64,000 nt of DNA, taken from NCBI GenBank assembly GCA_016717335.1, contig JADKFS010000001.1, forward strand, positions 558,001 through 622,000, in the 5' to 3' direction. Shown here one piece after another: positions 17,155-26,516 of this stretch. Within the stretch, counting starts at the first letter, position 1; every line of letters starts with the position of its first letter. The notes below the pieces were generated by a model. It worked only from the letters and a program-made list of their open reading frames with translations. It was not told the DNA's origin and made no database searches. Both the position numbers and the translations under genes were made by a program. The stretch comes from Candidatus Ribeiella danica. GTDB lineage: Bacteria > Chloroflexota > Chloroflexia > Chloroflexales > Roseiflexaceae.

Positions 17155-20100
17155 ATGACCGAGCGCACCGAGCCATCCGCCCAGCCGCGCGAGCGCGGGG
17201 TTGTCCCGGTCGCGCGCCCGACCTACGCCGCTCACGCCAACCGCTGGGCGATCATCGTCGGGGTCTCCAGCTACCAGTACGAGGGCCTCACCAACCTGCA
17301 GTACGCGCACCGCGACGCCGAGGAGCTGTACGACCTGCTGCAGACGCCGGCCGGCGGCGGGTTCGAGCGCGAGCGGATCCGCAAGCTGATCGACGCCGAG
17401 GCGACCACCGCCAACATCACGCGCGCACTGCGCAGCTTCCTCAAGCAGCCGGCCAAGGAAGATATCGTGCTGATCTACTTCGCCTGCCACGGCGCGCCCG
17501 ATCTCGACCGCCCAAGCCTGATCTACCTGATCACCTACGACACCGACCCGAGCGATATCTCGGGCACGGCGCTGCCCATGCGCGAGATCGACCTCTCGCT
17601 GCAGGAGAATCTGCTGGCCGAGCGCGTCGTGATCATCGCCGACACCTGCCACAGCGCGGCGCTCGGCGGCAGGATCGGCCGGCGCGGCGCCGGCAACGAG
17701 GCCCAGGCGATCAACGCCTACCTCGAGCAGGTCAGCAAGGCCAAGGGCGGCGTGGCGCTGCTGACGTCGGCCGAGGCCAGCGAGAGCGCCCAGGAGGGCG
17801 AGCAGTGGGGCGGCGGGCACGGCGTGTTCACCCACTTCCTGCTGCAGGGCATGCGCGGCGACGCCGACGGCTACGGCGAGCCCAAGGACGGGGTCGTGAC
17901 GGTGGGCGAGCTGTTCGACTACGTGCGCGACAGCGTCAAGCGCGCGACCGGCGACCGGCAGCACCCCGCGATCGGCACCAATCCGTTCGACCGCAGCCTG
18001 CCGATGGCGATCAGCGGCGGGGTCAACGCCCAGGAGCACTACCGGCTCGGCTGCCAGCTGTACGACCTCGGCCGGCGGCTCGACGACATCAGGCGCTTTC
18101 GTGCCGCGGTCGCGCAGTTCGACGAGGCGATCCGGCTCGCCAAGATGGCCCAGACCCCGCTGCCCGAGGCGCAGCTCGGCCTGGGCAAGGCGCTGCTGGC
18201 GGCCGGCGACCCCGAGGCGGCCGCGCGCGAGCTAGCCAGGCTCGTCGAGCAGCCGGAGGGCGGCGACCAGCCAGAGGCGCTGCTCTACCTCGGCGTGGCC
18301 CAGGCCAAGCAGCACGACCTGACCACCGCGATGGAGACCTTCCGCCAGTACCTCGCGCAGGCGCCGCACGCCGAGGAGGCCGCCTGGGTCGAAGCCTACC
18401 TGGCGCGCCCGCTGAGCCCCGACGGCGGACGCAGGCTCGCGCTGCAGCTCGGCATCAACCGCTACAGCTCGTCCAGCCTCCCCGCGCTGCGCGGCTGCGT
18501 GAACGACATCGAGATGATGCTCGACACACTGGTCAGCCGCTATGGCTTCAGCCGCGCGGACAGCGTCCTGCTGCGCGACGAGCACGCGACGCGCCAGAAC
18601 ATCCTGGCGTCCTTCGCCGACCTGAGCGCCGGGGCCAGCGCGACCGACATCGTTGTGGTCCACTACAGCGGCCACAGCATCCCCGAGAGCCGCCGCGAGT
18701 CGTACGAGGCGGTGTTCGGCCACGAGACCTACCTGATCGCCCACGACACCGCCGAGGGGCTGGCCGGTATCTCGGCCCGGGAGCTGCATGCGCTGATGAA
18801 CGGCATCCCAGCCGAGCACAAGACCCTGATCCTCGACACGCACCCCAGCGCGACCTTCAACGAGCTGGCCGAGCGCGAGGGAACCTACGCGCTGCTGCTG
18901 GCCTCGGACTCGGCCGAGATCGCCTACGAGCACACCTTCGAGCTGGGCGGCCGGCAGGTCACGGCGGGCCTGTTCTCCGGCGCGCTGAACCGCCAGCTGA
19001 GCGCGGCCGACCCGGATACGGTGACGTACGGGCAGCTGATCGACGGCGTACTCGACACGATCAAAACGCTCGGCTACGACCAGACCCCGCTGCTGATCGG
19101 CGATCGGGAGCAGCCGATCTTCGCCGCCGAGGATGTCTACCTGCGCCTGTTCGACTTCGCGCAGCGCCGCCACTACCCCGAGCTGAGCTCGCAGAGCCTG
19201 GCCGCGCGCTACGCCCGGCTGTGCAAGCGGCTGGCCGCGCCGTTCCCGCAGGCGCACTACAGCTTCGGGCGGGCCTTTCTCGAGCGCGGCGAGCACGCGC
19301 GGGCTATCGACGCCCTGCGCACGGCGCTAGACCAGCGCGGCGGCGACGACCCCGAGATGCTGCTGGCGCTCGGCCGTGCCCAGCTCGGCGCGCAGCAGTA
19401 CGCCAACGCGGCAGGTACCTTCCGGCGCTACGCCGCAGTCGCGCCAGCCGAGGCGCCGCCGGCGCAAGCCCTGGTCGAACGCATCGACAAGCTGACTCAG
19501 GGGCGCCGGCACGCGCTGGTCGTCGGCATCGACGACTACACCGGCGCGGGGCTGCCGCGCCTGCGCGGCGCGGCGAACGACGCCCGGCTGATGCGCGACA
19601 CCCTGGTATCGACGCTCGGCTTCCCGGCTGGGCAGATCACCATGCTGATCAACCGCGACGCGACCTGCGACGCGATCCGCGAGCGCTTCCAGCTGCTGGC
19701 CGCGGCCGCGCGCGAGGAGCCGGCGCTGTTCTACTTCGCCGGCTACGGCTCGCTCGACCCCGAGGGCCAGCCGACCCTGGTCAGCGCCGACGGCCGGCAG
19801 GGCCAGATCTTCGACATCACGCTCGACGAGCTGCGCGAGCTTGCCGGCGGCCGCCCCGCCAACCTCGTGACGATCATGGACGCCGGCTGGACGCGCTGCA
19901 GCCAGGCCAGCGACAGCGCGGCCGCCGGGAGCCGCACCGCGCCGGACGACACCAGGGTCCGGCCGATCAAGCGCAACCTGGGCGCCGCGCGCGAGATCGA
20001 TCGCGACGGCGCCCAGTTCGTCCTGGGCGCGGTGTCGATCTACAGCGGATCGCTCGCCGTCAGCTTCACCACCTCGCCGCTCAAGATCGAGGCGCGCTAC

Positions 20101-20841
20101 ACGAAGCCCAGGCCAGGTGGCCGCCCGGCCTACCATGGCGCGCTGACGTATGGCTTGGTCGATGCGCTGGCACAGACCGAGCCGGCCGGACTGACCTACA
20201 CGCGCTGGGTCGAAGCCGCCGAGCTCCGCGGCGCCGCGGCGCCGGTCGTGCAGGGCACAGGCCGGGACGAGCCGCTGTTCCGCCCGCGGTCGCTGCTCGA
20301 CGGCGCGCTGGCGCAGGCGATCGCGATCGAGCGGCAGCCGATCGTCGCGACGATCGGGCTGCTGCGGCGGCTGATCGAGCAGCGCGAGCAGCATGGCGAC
20401 CTGGCGCCCGAGGCCCGGCTCAACCTGGGCATCGCCTATGCGGCGATCGGCGAGTACGAGAAGAGCGTCGATGCGCTGGAGCGCGCGATCGCGCTCTACA
20501 GCGACCCGAACATCATGGCGCGCGAGCGCGAGAAGGACCCCGCCGCCGACGACCACGCCCACGAGGCGCACTACCAGCTCGGCCGGGCACTGTTCGAGAG
20601 CGAGCGCGACTTCACGCGCGCGGTGGCCGAGCTGAACGAGGCGACCAGACTCGACCCAGCCAACACCGCCGCCTACCTCTACCTCGGCCTGGCCATCCGC
20701 GCCATGGTCGAGCGCGAGACGCTAGCCAAGGCCGAGCAGGCGCTCCAGACCTACCTGGCCAGGGGTGCGCCGCTCGGCCGCGAGGACCAGGTGCGCCAGT
20801 TCCTCGGGTCGCGCGGCAAGGCGGCGGCTAAAGCCGTGTGA
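17155..20841 (+). CDS. Triple caspase-like (C14) TPR protein, one active and two degenerate domains
   Basis: A 1228-residue protein with three caspase-like domains separated by TPR-like stretches. Domain 1 (about residues 30-270) has the dyad: His112 in YFACHGAPD and Cys165 in IIADTCHSAA. Domain 2 (about 420-640) keeps His507 (HYSGHSIPE), but the Cys position is His563 (ILDTHPSAT). Domain 3 (about 780-1000) has Tyr864 for His (YFAGYGSLD) and Gly911 for Cys (IMDAGWTRC). TPR units lie between domains and at the end (LNLGIAYAAIGEYEKSVDAL). Likely a cytosolic metacaspase-like protease with pseudo-protease modules for regulation or binding. ATG 17155 has GAAGGAG 7 bases upstream. Confidence 0.88.
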   Translation: MTERTEPSAQPRERGVVPVARPTYAAHANRWAIIVGVSSYQYEGLTNLQYAHRDAEELYDLLQTPAGGGFERERIRKLIDAEATTANITRALRSFLKQPAKEDIVLIYFACHGAPDLDRPSLIYLITYDTDPSDISGTALPMREIDLSLQENLLAERVVIIADTCHSAALGGRIGRRGAGNEAQAINAYLEQVSKAKGGVALLTSAEASESAQEGEQWGGGHGVFTHFLLQGMRGDADGYGEPKDGVVTVGELFDYVRDSVKRATGDRQHPAIGTNPFDRSLPMAISGGVNAQEHYRLGCQLYDLGRRLDDIRRFRAAVAQFDEAIRLAKMAQTPLPEAQLGLGKALLAAGDPEAAARELARLVEQPEGGDQPEALLYLGVAQAKQHDLTTAMETFRQYLAQAPHAEEAAWVEAYLARPLSPDGGRRLALQLGINRYSSSSLPALRGCVNDIEMMLDTLVSRYGFSRADSVLLRDEHATRQNILASFADLSAGASATDIVVVHYSGHSIPESRRESYEAVFGHETYLIAHDTAEGLAGISARELHALMNGIPAEHKTLILDTHPSATFNELAEREGTYALLLASDSAEIAYEHTFELGGRQVTAGLFSGALNRQLSAADPDTVTYGQLIDGVLDTIKTLGYDQTPLLIGDREQPIFAAEDVYLRLFDFAQRRHYPELSSQSLAARYARLCKRLAAPFPQAHYSFGRAFLERGEHARAIDALRTALDQRGGDDPEMLLALGRAQLGAQQYANAAGTFRRYAAVAPAEAPPAQALVERIDKLTQGRRHALVVGIDDYTGAGLPRLRGAANDARLMRDTLVSTLGFPAGQITMLINRDATCDAIRERFQLLAAAAREEPALFYFAGYGSLDPEGQPTLVSADGRQGQIFDITLDELRELAGGRPANLVTIMDAGWTRCSQASDSAAAGSRTAPDDTRVRPIKRNLGAAREIDRDGAQFVLGAVSIYSGSLAVSFTTSPLKIEARYTKPRPGGRPAYHGALTYGLVDALAQTEPAGLTYTRWVEAAELRGAAAPVVQGTGRDEPLFRPRSLLDGALAQAIAIERQPIVATIGLLRRLIEQREQHGDLAPEARLNLGIAYAAIGEYEKSVDALERAIALYSDPNIMAREREKDPAADDHAHEAHYQLGRALFESERDFTRAVAELNEATRLDPANTAAYLYLGLAIRAMVERETLAKAEQALQTYLARGAPLGREDQVRQFLGSRGKAAAKAV

Positions 20842-20860
20842 TTCGTTCGCTCAGTGGATG

Positions 20861-21070
20861 AACTCCCTCACCCCCTGCCCCCCTTCGCCGAATTTCCTAT
20901 TCATGGCTCGGTGATGCTCCGGATCACCCCACCCCCCACCCCGGCCCCTGCCAGGGGCGGGGCAAAACTGGCTGGGGCAGCGGTTTCGGCAAAGCCGAAA
21001 CCGCTGCCCCAGCCAAGAATCCCGCTCTCCCGTGGCGACGGGAGAGCGGGGGAGGGGGTGAGGGCCAACA
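20861..21070. repeat. Palindromic intergenic repeat, family A (22-bp stem)
   Basis: The core hairpin is 20969-20990 / 20994-21015: a perfect 22-bp stem with loop AAA and inner arms CGGTTTCGGC / GCCGAAACCG. It is flanked by CCCTCACCCCCTGCCCCCC-like sequence on the left and GGGAGAGCGGGGGAGGGGGTGAGGG on both sides of the strand sense, giving a composite unit. The remaining bases to 21417 hold a TATAGT -10-like box at 21154 without a good -35, probably serving the V4R gene. Confidence 0.8.
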
Positions 21071-21417
21071 GCACAACCGAAGATCTCAAAAAGAGTTAAT
21101 GCACCACAACCCACGGTTAGGAGACTCTTACCCGCACGATCGGGCCGCTGCGCTATAGTGCGTCTAGCTACGCCACCATACTCCAAATAGACTGCCTGGT
21201 ATGCGGGATGCCTTCGAGGGCGGACAGCAGCGCCGGCTGTCAACTATCCGCGCGCGCCTCGATCAGAGGACGGGCGGCGCTTTCGAACGCAGGGACGGAC
21301 CGCGGAGCGGCGCCATGCCGCGACGCCGAGCGCACAGGCAATGGACACCCACGCCAGCGCGGGCCTCGACAGCCACCACGTCGGCCCGAGCGAGCTGTGG
21401 AGCAGCAGGAGGATGCT

Positions 21418-22014
21418 ATGGCGGTGGCGATCACACACAGCGGCAAGATTGGGCCCAACTCGATTATCCAGACGATCGCGGCGCTGCGCGAGGCCTACGG
21501 CCCCGGCGAGTCGGGCGCGATCCTCGTCCGCGGCGGATCGGCCGACCTGCTCGACCGGATGCCGACCGCGATGGTCGACGAGCGGGAGTTTCACACGCTG
21601 GCGCAGCTGCTCGTCGATCAGATCGGCGGCGAGCATGCCGGCCATATCCTCAAGCGTGCCGGCCAGCTGACAGCCGAGTACCTGCTCCAGAACCGCATCC
21701 CCCGGCCGATCCAGCTGCTGCTGCGGGCGCTGCCGCCGTGGCTGGGCCTGCGGCTGCTGCTCCCCGCGATCAATAAGAATGCCTGGACCTTCGCAGGCAG
21801 CGGCGCTTTCGAGTACACCAGCAGCGGAAGACCCTACGTCAGTATCGCCAACCGCCGCCTGAGCGACGCGCCAGAGCTCGCCGCAGCGGTGTGCAGCTAC
21901 TACAAGGGCACATTCGAGCACCTGCTGCGCACGCTGGTGGACCGGCGCGTGGCGCTGTGGGAGAACAGCTGCCAGGCGCAGGGCGGCCACGCCTGTGTCT
22001 ATCAAATTGTGTAG
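21418..22014 (+). CDS. bchJ: V4R-domain protein, BchJ-like
   Basis: A 198-residue protein ending in a V4R (4-vinyl reductase) domain. The C-terminal part has SYYKGTFEHLLRTLV and the Cys pair pattern ENSCQAQGGHACVYQIV typical of that small-molecule-binding fold. BchJ proteins of green bacteria have this size and act in bacteriochlorophyll synthesis, probably as helper or substrate carrier rather than as the main vinyl reductase. The radical SAM and bchE genes just downstream support this. ATG 21418 is preceded by AGGAGG. The frame is open upstream with no conserved sequence. Confidence 0.7.
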   Translation: MAVAITHSGKIGPNSIIQTIAALREAYGPGESGAILVRGGSADLLDRMPTAMVDEREFHTLAQLLVDQIGGEHAGHILKRAGQLTAEYLLQNRIPRPIQLLLRALPPWLGLRLLLPAINKNAWTFAGSGAFEYTSSGRPYVSIANRRLSDAPELAAAVCSYYKGTFEHLLRTLVDRRVALWENSCQAQGGHACVYQIV

Positions 22015-22025
22015 GAGATCGCCCG

Positions 22026-23129
22026 ATGACAGTCACTGTCCAACCCGCGCGCCCTGCCCGTCATAGCGCGCGTAACTACAGCCTCACCCCGATGAACGTC
22101 TACTGGGAGATGACCCAGGCCTGCGCGCTGGCCTGCCGGCACTGCCGCGCCGAGGCAATGCCGCAGCCGCACCCGCTGCAGCTCACGCACGCCGAGAGCG
22201 TCAGCTTCCTGTACCAGCTGGCCGCCTTCGGCGACCCGATGCCGCAGCTGATCCTCACCGGCGGCGACCCGCTGGCGCGCGCCGACCTGTTCGACCTGAT
22301 CGACGAGGGCCGCTCGCTCGGCATCAATATGTCGATCACCCCGGCCGCCACGCCCAAACTGACGCGCGAGGCGCTGGCGCGGCTGGTCGAGCACGGCGTC
22401 GAGGGGCTCGGCCTGAGCCTGGACGGCTCGACCGCCGCGCTGCACGACTCGATCCGCGGCATCGACGGCTGCTACGACCTGACGCTCAAGGCCGCGCGCT
22501 GGGCCGGCGAGCTGGGCATGCCGCTCCAGGTCAACACGCTCGTCACGGCCGAGACGGCGGTGGACCTGCCCGCCACCTACGAGCTGCTCAAGACGCTGCC
22601 GGTGACGCGCTGGAGCCTGTTCTTCCTGATCTCGGTCGGGCGCGGCCGCGTGCTCGGCCCGGTCTCGCCCGAGGACGGCGAGCAGCTGATGCGCTGGGTC
22701 TACGACATCTCGCGCACTGCCCCCTTCGCGGTCGCCACCACCGAGGCGCCCTCGTACCGGCGCGTCGCGCTGACGCAGATGCGCGCCGAGGGCATGACCA
22801 CCGAGCAGATCCAGCGCACGTCGATGTACCGCGGCATCGGCATCCGCGATGGCAACGGGATCGTGTTCGTCTCGAACACCGGCGATATCTGCCCGGCCGG
22901 CTTCCTGCCGCTGAGCGCCGGAAACGTCCGCACCGACCATATCGTCGACGTGTATCGCAGCGCGCCGCTGTTCCAGGACCTGCACGCGCCCGAGCGCTTC
23001 CACGGCAAGTGCGGCCACTGCGAGTACCGCGCGATCTGCGGCGGCTCGCGCGCGCGCGCCTACGGCGCCACCGGCGACCCGCTCGCCAGCGACCCGTTCT
23101 GCCCGTACGAGCCCGAGATCAGCAACTAA
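22026..23129 (+). CDS. Radical SAM/SPASM-type protein between bchJ and bchE
   Basis: A 367-residue radical SAM enzyme. The cluster motif is Cys33-x3-Cys37-x2-Cys40 (ACALACRHCRAE), with ILTGGDPL (GGE-like) and LGLSLDGS strands. The C-terminal end is Cys-rich (GDICPAGFLPLSAG, CGHCEYRAICGG, DPFCPYE), like SPASM auxiliary clusters in AhbD/NirJ-type tetrapyrrole enzymes and related uncharacterised families. AGGAG lies before ATG 22026 and the gene follows the V4R gene by 11 bases, so they form one operon. A role in tetrapyrrole side-chain chemistry is likely from context, but the reaction is not known to me. Confidence 0.8.
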   Translation: MTVTVQPARPARHSARNYSLTPMNVYWEMTQACALACRHCRAEAMPQPHPLQLTHAESVSFLYQLAAFGDPMPQLILTGGDPLARADLFDLIDEGRSLGINMSITPAATPKLTREALARLVEHGVEGLGLSLDGSTAALHDSIRGIDGCYDLTLKAARWAGELGMPLQVNTLVTAETAVDLPATYELLKTLPVTRWSLFFLISVGRGRVLGPVSPEDGEQLMRWVYDISRTAPFAVATTEAPSYRRVALTQMRAEGMTTEQIQRTSMYRGIGIRDGNGIVFVSNTGDICPAGFLPLSAGNVRTDHIVDVYRSAPLFQDLHAPERFHGKCGHCEYRAICGGSRARAYGATGDPLASDPFCPYEPEISN

Positions 23130-23241
23130 GGTCGCCGCCGCCCGATCGAACGTCTGCAGCTTCGTAGCGGTCAGTAGTGAAGACTCATGACTACAACAAC
23201 CACACAGCACTAGCCGCGTCGCTAGAGCCAAGGAGGATCCC

Positions 23242-24846
23242 ATGCGCATCCTGATGATCCAGCCGAACTACCACGCCGGTGGCGCCGAGATCGCCGGAAA
23301 CTGGCCGCCGAGCTGGGTCGCCTATATCGGCGGGGCGCTTCGCACCGCCGGCTTTACCAACGTCCGCTTCGTCGACGCGATGACCAACAACATCTCCGAC
23401 GAGGTGCTGACCGAGATCATCCGCAAGAACCAGCCCGACGTGGTGCTGGCCACCGCGATCACCCCGATGATCTACAAGGCCCAGAGCACGCTCAAGATCG
23501 CCCGCGACCTCAACCCGAACGTCGTGACGATCCTCGGCGGCGTCCACCCGACCTTCATGTACGCCCAGGTGCTGGGCGAGGCGCCCTGGATCGACTACAT
23601 CGTGCGCGGCGAGGGCGAGGAGATTATCGTCAACCTGCTGCGCGCGATCGACGCCGGCACCGACAAGCGCGACCGCAACGACATCACCGGGATCGCCTTC
23701 CTCGAGGAGGGCAAGGTCGTCGCCACCGCGGCCCACCCGCCGATCGCCAACCTGGAGACCCTGACGCCCGACTGGAGCCTGCTGGAGTGGAATAAGTACA
23801 TCTACATCCCGCTGAACGTGCGCGTGGCCGTGCCGAACTTCGCGCGCGGCTGCCCGTTCACCTGCCGCTTCTGCTCGCAGTGGAAGTTCTGGCGCAAGTA
23901 CCGCGTGCGCGACCCGAAGCTGTTCGTCGACGAGATCGAGTCGCTGGTGCGCGACCACAACGTCGGCTTCTTCATCCTGGCCGACGAGGAGCCGACGATC
24001 AACCGCAAGAAGTTCGTGGCCATGTGCGAGGAGCTGGTCAGCCGCAAGCTGAACGTGCCCTGGGGCATCAACACGCGCGTGACCGACATCCTGCGCGACG
24101 AGAGCCTGCTGCCGCTGTACCGCAAGGCCGGCCTGCTGCACGTCTCGCTCGGCACCGAGGCCGCCGCGCAGCTCAAGCTCGACCGCTTCCGCAAGGAGAC
24201 CACGATCGAGCAGAACAAGCGCGCCATCCACCTGCTCAAGAAGAACGGCATGGTCGCCGAGGCCCAGTTCATCATGGGCATGGAGAACGAGACCCCCGAG
24301 ACGATCGAGGAGACCTACCGGCTGGCGCTCGACTGGAAGCCCGACATGGCCAACTGGAATATGTACACGCCCTGGCCGTTTGCCGAGCTGTTCGAAGAGC
24401 TGGGCGACCGCGTCGAGGTGCGCGACTACTCCAAGTATAACTTCGTCACCCCGATCATCCAGCCCGACGAGATGAAGCGCGAGGATGTGCTCAAGGGCGT
24501 GCTGCGCAACTACGCGCGCTTCTACATGCGCAAGGCGTTCTTCGAGTACCTGTTCATCAAGGACCCCTACAAGCGCAAGTACATGCTCGGCTGCCTCAAG
24601 GCGTTCATGAAGACCACTGCTTCCAAGCGCTTCTACGACATCGGGCGCGTGAAGATGACTGGCCTGCACGCCGAGGTCGACCTCGGCTTCGACCAGTCGA
24701 AGGTCCTGAGCCAGGAGGAGATCGCCGACCTGAAGGCCAACCGCGGCGACCTGGCCGCCGACATGGAGTTCCGCGGCACGATGATCACGGCCTGCGGCGC
24801 GCCCAAGGAGTTGCACGCCGACATGATTCCCAGCGAGCTGAACTAG
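23242..24846 (+). CDS. bchE: BchE, anaerobic Mg-protoporphyrin IX monomethyl ester cyclase
   Basis: A 534-residue protein with an N-terminal cobalamin-binding-like domain (MRILMIQPNYHAGGAE, ILGGVHPTFM, YIVRGEGEEII). A radical SAM domain follows with Cys204-x3-Cys208-x2-Cys211 (GCPFTCRFCSQ), then a helical C-terminal part. Length and order match BchE, which forms the isocyclic ring of (bacterio)chlorophyll without oxygen using SAM and cobalamin. The start has AAGGAGG 5-6 bases before ATG. The 112 bases after the previous gene show no clear promoter, so cotranscription is plausible. Its presence points to a phototroph, though related methyltransferases share this architecture. Confidence 0.82.
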   Translation: MRILMIQPNYHAGGAEIAGNWPPSWVAYIGGALRTAGFTNVRFVDAMTNNISDEVLTEIIRKNQPDVVLATAITPMIYKAQSTLKIARDLNPNVVTILGGVHPTFMYAQVLGEAPWIDYIVRGEGEEIIVNLLRAIDAGTDKRDRNDITGIAFLEEGKVVATAAHPPIANLETLTPDWSLLEWNKYIYIPLNVRVAVPNFARGCPFTCRFCSQWKFWRKYRVRDPKLFVDEIESLVRDHNVGFFILADEEPTINRKKFVAMCEELVSRKLNVPWGINTRVTDILRDESLLPLYRKAGLLHVSLGTEAAAQLKLDRFRKETTIEQNKRAIHLLKKNGMVAEAQFIMGMENETPETIEETYRLALDWKPDMANWNMYTPWPFAELFEELGDRVEVRDYSKYNFVTPIIQPDEMKREDVLKGVLRNYARFYMRKAFFEYLFIKDPYKRKYMLGCLKAFMKTTASKRFYDIGRVKMTGLHAEVDLGFDQSKVLSQEEIADLKANRGDLAADMEFRGTMITACGAPKELHADMIPSELN

Positions 24847-24885
24847 CTGCCCTCACCCCCCTGCCCCCCTCTCCCGCCGGGAGAG

Positions 24886-24952
24886 GGGGGCTTCGTAGTG
24901 GGTGCCCCGGTTTCGGCTTCGCCGAAACCGGGGCACCCACTACGAAGCCCCC
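24886..24952. repeat. Palindromic repeat, family A (32-bp perfect stem)
   Basis: Arms 24886-24917 and 24921-24952 are perfectly complementary over 32 bp with loop TTC. The inner core is CGGTTTCGGC / GCCGAAACCG; the outer arms (GTAGTGGGTGCCCC) differ from the other copies but still pair. It lies between convergent bchE and the hydrolase gene, so it could terminate both. Confidence 0.9.
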
Positions 24953-24972
24953 GCCCCTGACAATAGTAGGGC

Positions 24973-26493
24973 TTATCGCTGCGCGTAGGCAGGGCGCCGC
25001 GACGGCGCCATCCTCGCCCTGGCGATCCACCACAGCTTGACCAGCCCCTGGATCAGGTCGGGCGCGGTCCCGGCGTAGATCAGCGCGGTCGCGTCGGGCA
25101 GGTACAGCGTCGTGAACAGCCTGCTCCAGTCGAAGCCGCGCTGCATGTAGGCGCTGACCCCCAGCACCACGCCCGCGACGATCGCCGCCGGGATGGCGAA
25201 ATTGAGCGCCACGTCGAGCCAAACTCGCGCCGGCGACCAGGCGGCCGAGCGGGCGCGCCAGGAGCGCAGGCGCAGCAGGTTGCGCGCGCCAAGTCCCAGC
25301 ATCAGCAGGAACGCCGCCAGCAGCGCCAGCCCGGCCAGCCGGAACGAGCCGCCCTCGGCCGGGCGGCGGCCGGTCAGCACGTCCAGGACGCCGAAGCGCA
25401 GCGGCGGGTAGGCGATGAAATCTTCCAGCAGGTGGTTTTGGTTGCTCAGCAGCACCACCCCCAACTGGCGCTCGGGCAGCAGCAGCACGTCGGAGTGGAA
25501 GTACTCGTTGTCCCCGCCGTGGAAGATCAGCCGGCTGCCGTAGTAATCGCCGACGAACCAGCCCATGCCGTAGGGCTGCCCGCGCACCTGGCGGTTGTCG
25601 GACTGCAGCTGCCGCACGCCCGCCTCGGACAGCACCCTGGCCGCGCCGTAGCTGCCGCCGCCGGCCATCGCGATCGCGTAGTGCGCCAGGTCCTCGGCGG
25701 TCGAGATGATGTAGCCGGCCGGCAAGCCGTAGGCGCGGAAGGGCTGGCGCAGCGGGACCGCCAGGCCGAACAGCGCGCCGTAGCCCTGCGACAGGCCGTC
25801 GCGCGCGGCTTCGTCGAGCGAGGTGTAGCTGTGGGCCATCTCCAGCGGGCCGAAGATATGCTGCCTCAGATAGTCGCCGTAGCGCTGTCCGGACACCTGC
25901 TCGACGATCAGCCCGAGCACCTGGTAGTTTGGATTGAAGTACTGCCAGGTCGTGCCGACCGGCGCGGTCGGGCGCGCCGCGCGCAGCGCCCGCGCGCTCT
26001 GCTCGAGCGAGGCCTGGTCGGCCAGCGTCTCGACGTAGTCCAGGTCCGAGAGGCCGCTGGCGTGGTTGAGCAGGTGGCGCACGCTGATCGCCTGGGTCGC
26101 CACAGGATCGGCGACCGCGAACCAGGGCAGGTAGCGCCGTACCGGCGCGTCGAGGTCGATCTTGCCGGCCTCGACCAGCTGCATGACCGCCAGGGCGGTG
26201 AACGACTTCGAGACCGAGCCGATGTACAGCGGCGTCTGCGGCGTCATCGCGCGCCCGCCGCCCGCGCCGCCGAAGCCGCGCAGGTGCGCGACCCGTCCGC
26301 CGTCGACGATCGCCAGCGCCAGGCCGGGGATGCCCTGCTTCTGCAGCTGCGCCTCGACAAACGTGTCGACGTCGGCGAAGTCCGACTCAGCACTGGCGCG
26401 CGGGCGCGCCGCGGCCGGCGACAGGCTCCCGGCCAACACCACAAGCAGCACGAGCAGGACGCCGCGCCGAATCCAGCACAACGCGGTTCGCAT
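24973..26493 (-). CDS. Secreted/membrane serine hydrolase (class C beta-lactamase family)
   Basis: A 506-residue protein. A signal peptide is evident at residues 1-30 (WIRRGVLLVLLVVLAG). The beta-lactamase/PBP-like domain has Ser93-x-x-Lys96 (GSVSKSF), the Tyr-x-Asn equivalent in WQYFNPNYQVLG, and a His-Gly-Gly in LIFHGGDNEYFHS. The C-terminal ~140 residues hold three likely membrane helices (LALLAAFLLMLGLG and two more). Such proteins are esterases, D-Ala-D-Ala peptidases or related hydrolases outside the cytoplasm; the substrate cannot be given. AGAGGAG precedes the ATG on the minus strand. Confidence 0.87.
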   Translation of the reverse strand: MRTALCWIRRGVLLVLLVVLAGSLSPAAARPRASAESDFADVDTFVEAQLQKQGIPGLALAIVDGGRVAHLRGFGGAGGGRAMTPQTPLYIGSVSKSFTALAVMQLVEAGKIDLDAPVRRYLPWFAVADPVATQAISVRHLLNHASGLSDLDYVETLADQASLEQSARALRAARPTAPVGTTWQYFNPNYQVLGLIVEQVSGQRYGDYLRQHIFGPLEMAHSYTSLDEAARDGLSQGYGALFGLAVPLRQPFRAYGLPAGYIISTAEDLAHYAIAMAGGGSYGAARVLSEAGVRQLQSDNRQVRGQPYGMGWFVGDYYGSRLIFHGGDNEYFHSDVLLLPERQLGVVLLSNQNHLLEDFIAYPPLRFGVLDVLTGRRPAEGGSFRLAGLALLAAFLLMLGLGARNLLRLRSWRARSAAWSPARVWLDVALNFAIPAAIVAGVVLGVSAYMQRGFDWSRLFTTLYLPDATALIYAGTAPDLIQGLVKLWWIARARMAPSRRPAYAQR

Positions 26494-26516
26494 AGATCAA
26501 TCTCCTCTTTAGAGTT

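Noticed and set aside
17805..20831. Long alternative plus-strand frame inside the triple caspase gene
   Set aside because: Out-of-frame reading of GC-rich codons; no motif, while the main frame has three recognisable domains.
23191..24816. Minus-strand frame opposite bchE
   Set aside because: Mirror frame with Val/Leu/Asp/His bias, no domain; bchE has clear motifs and ribosome-binding site.
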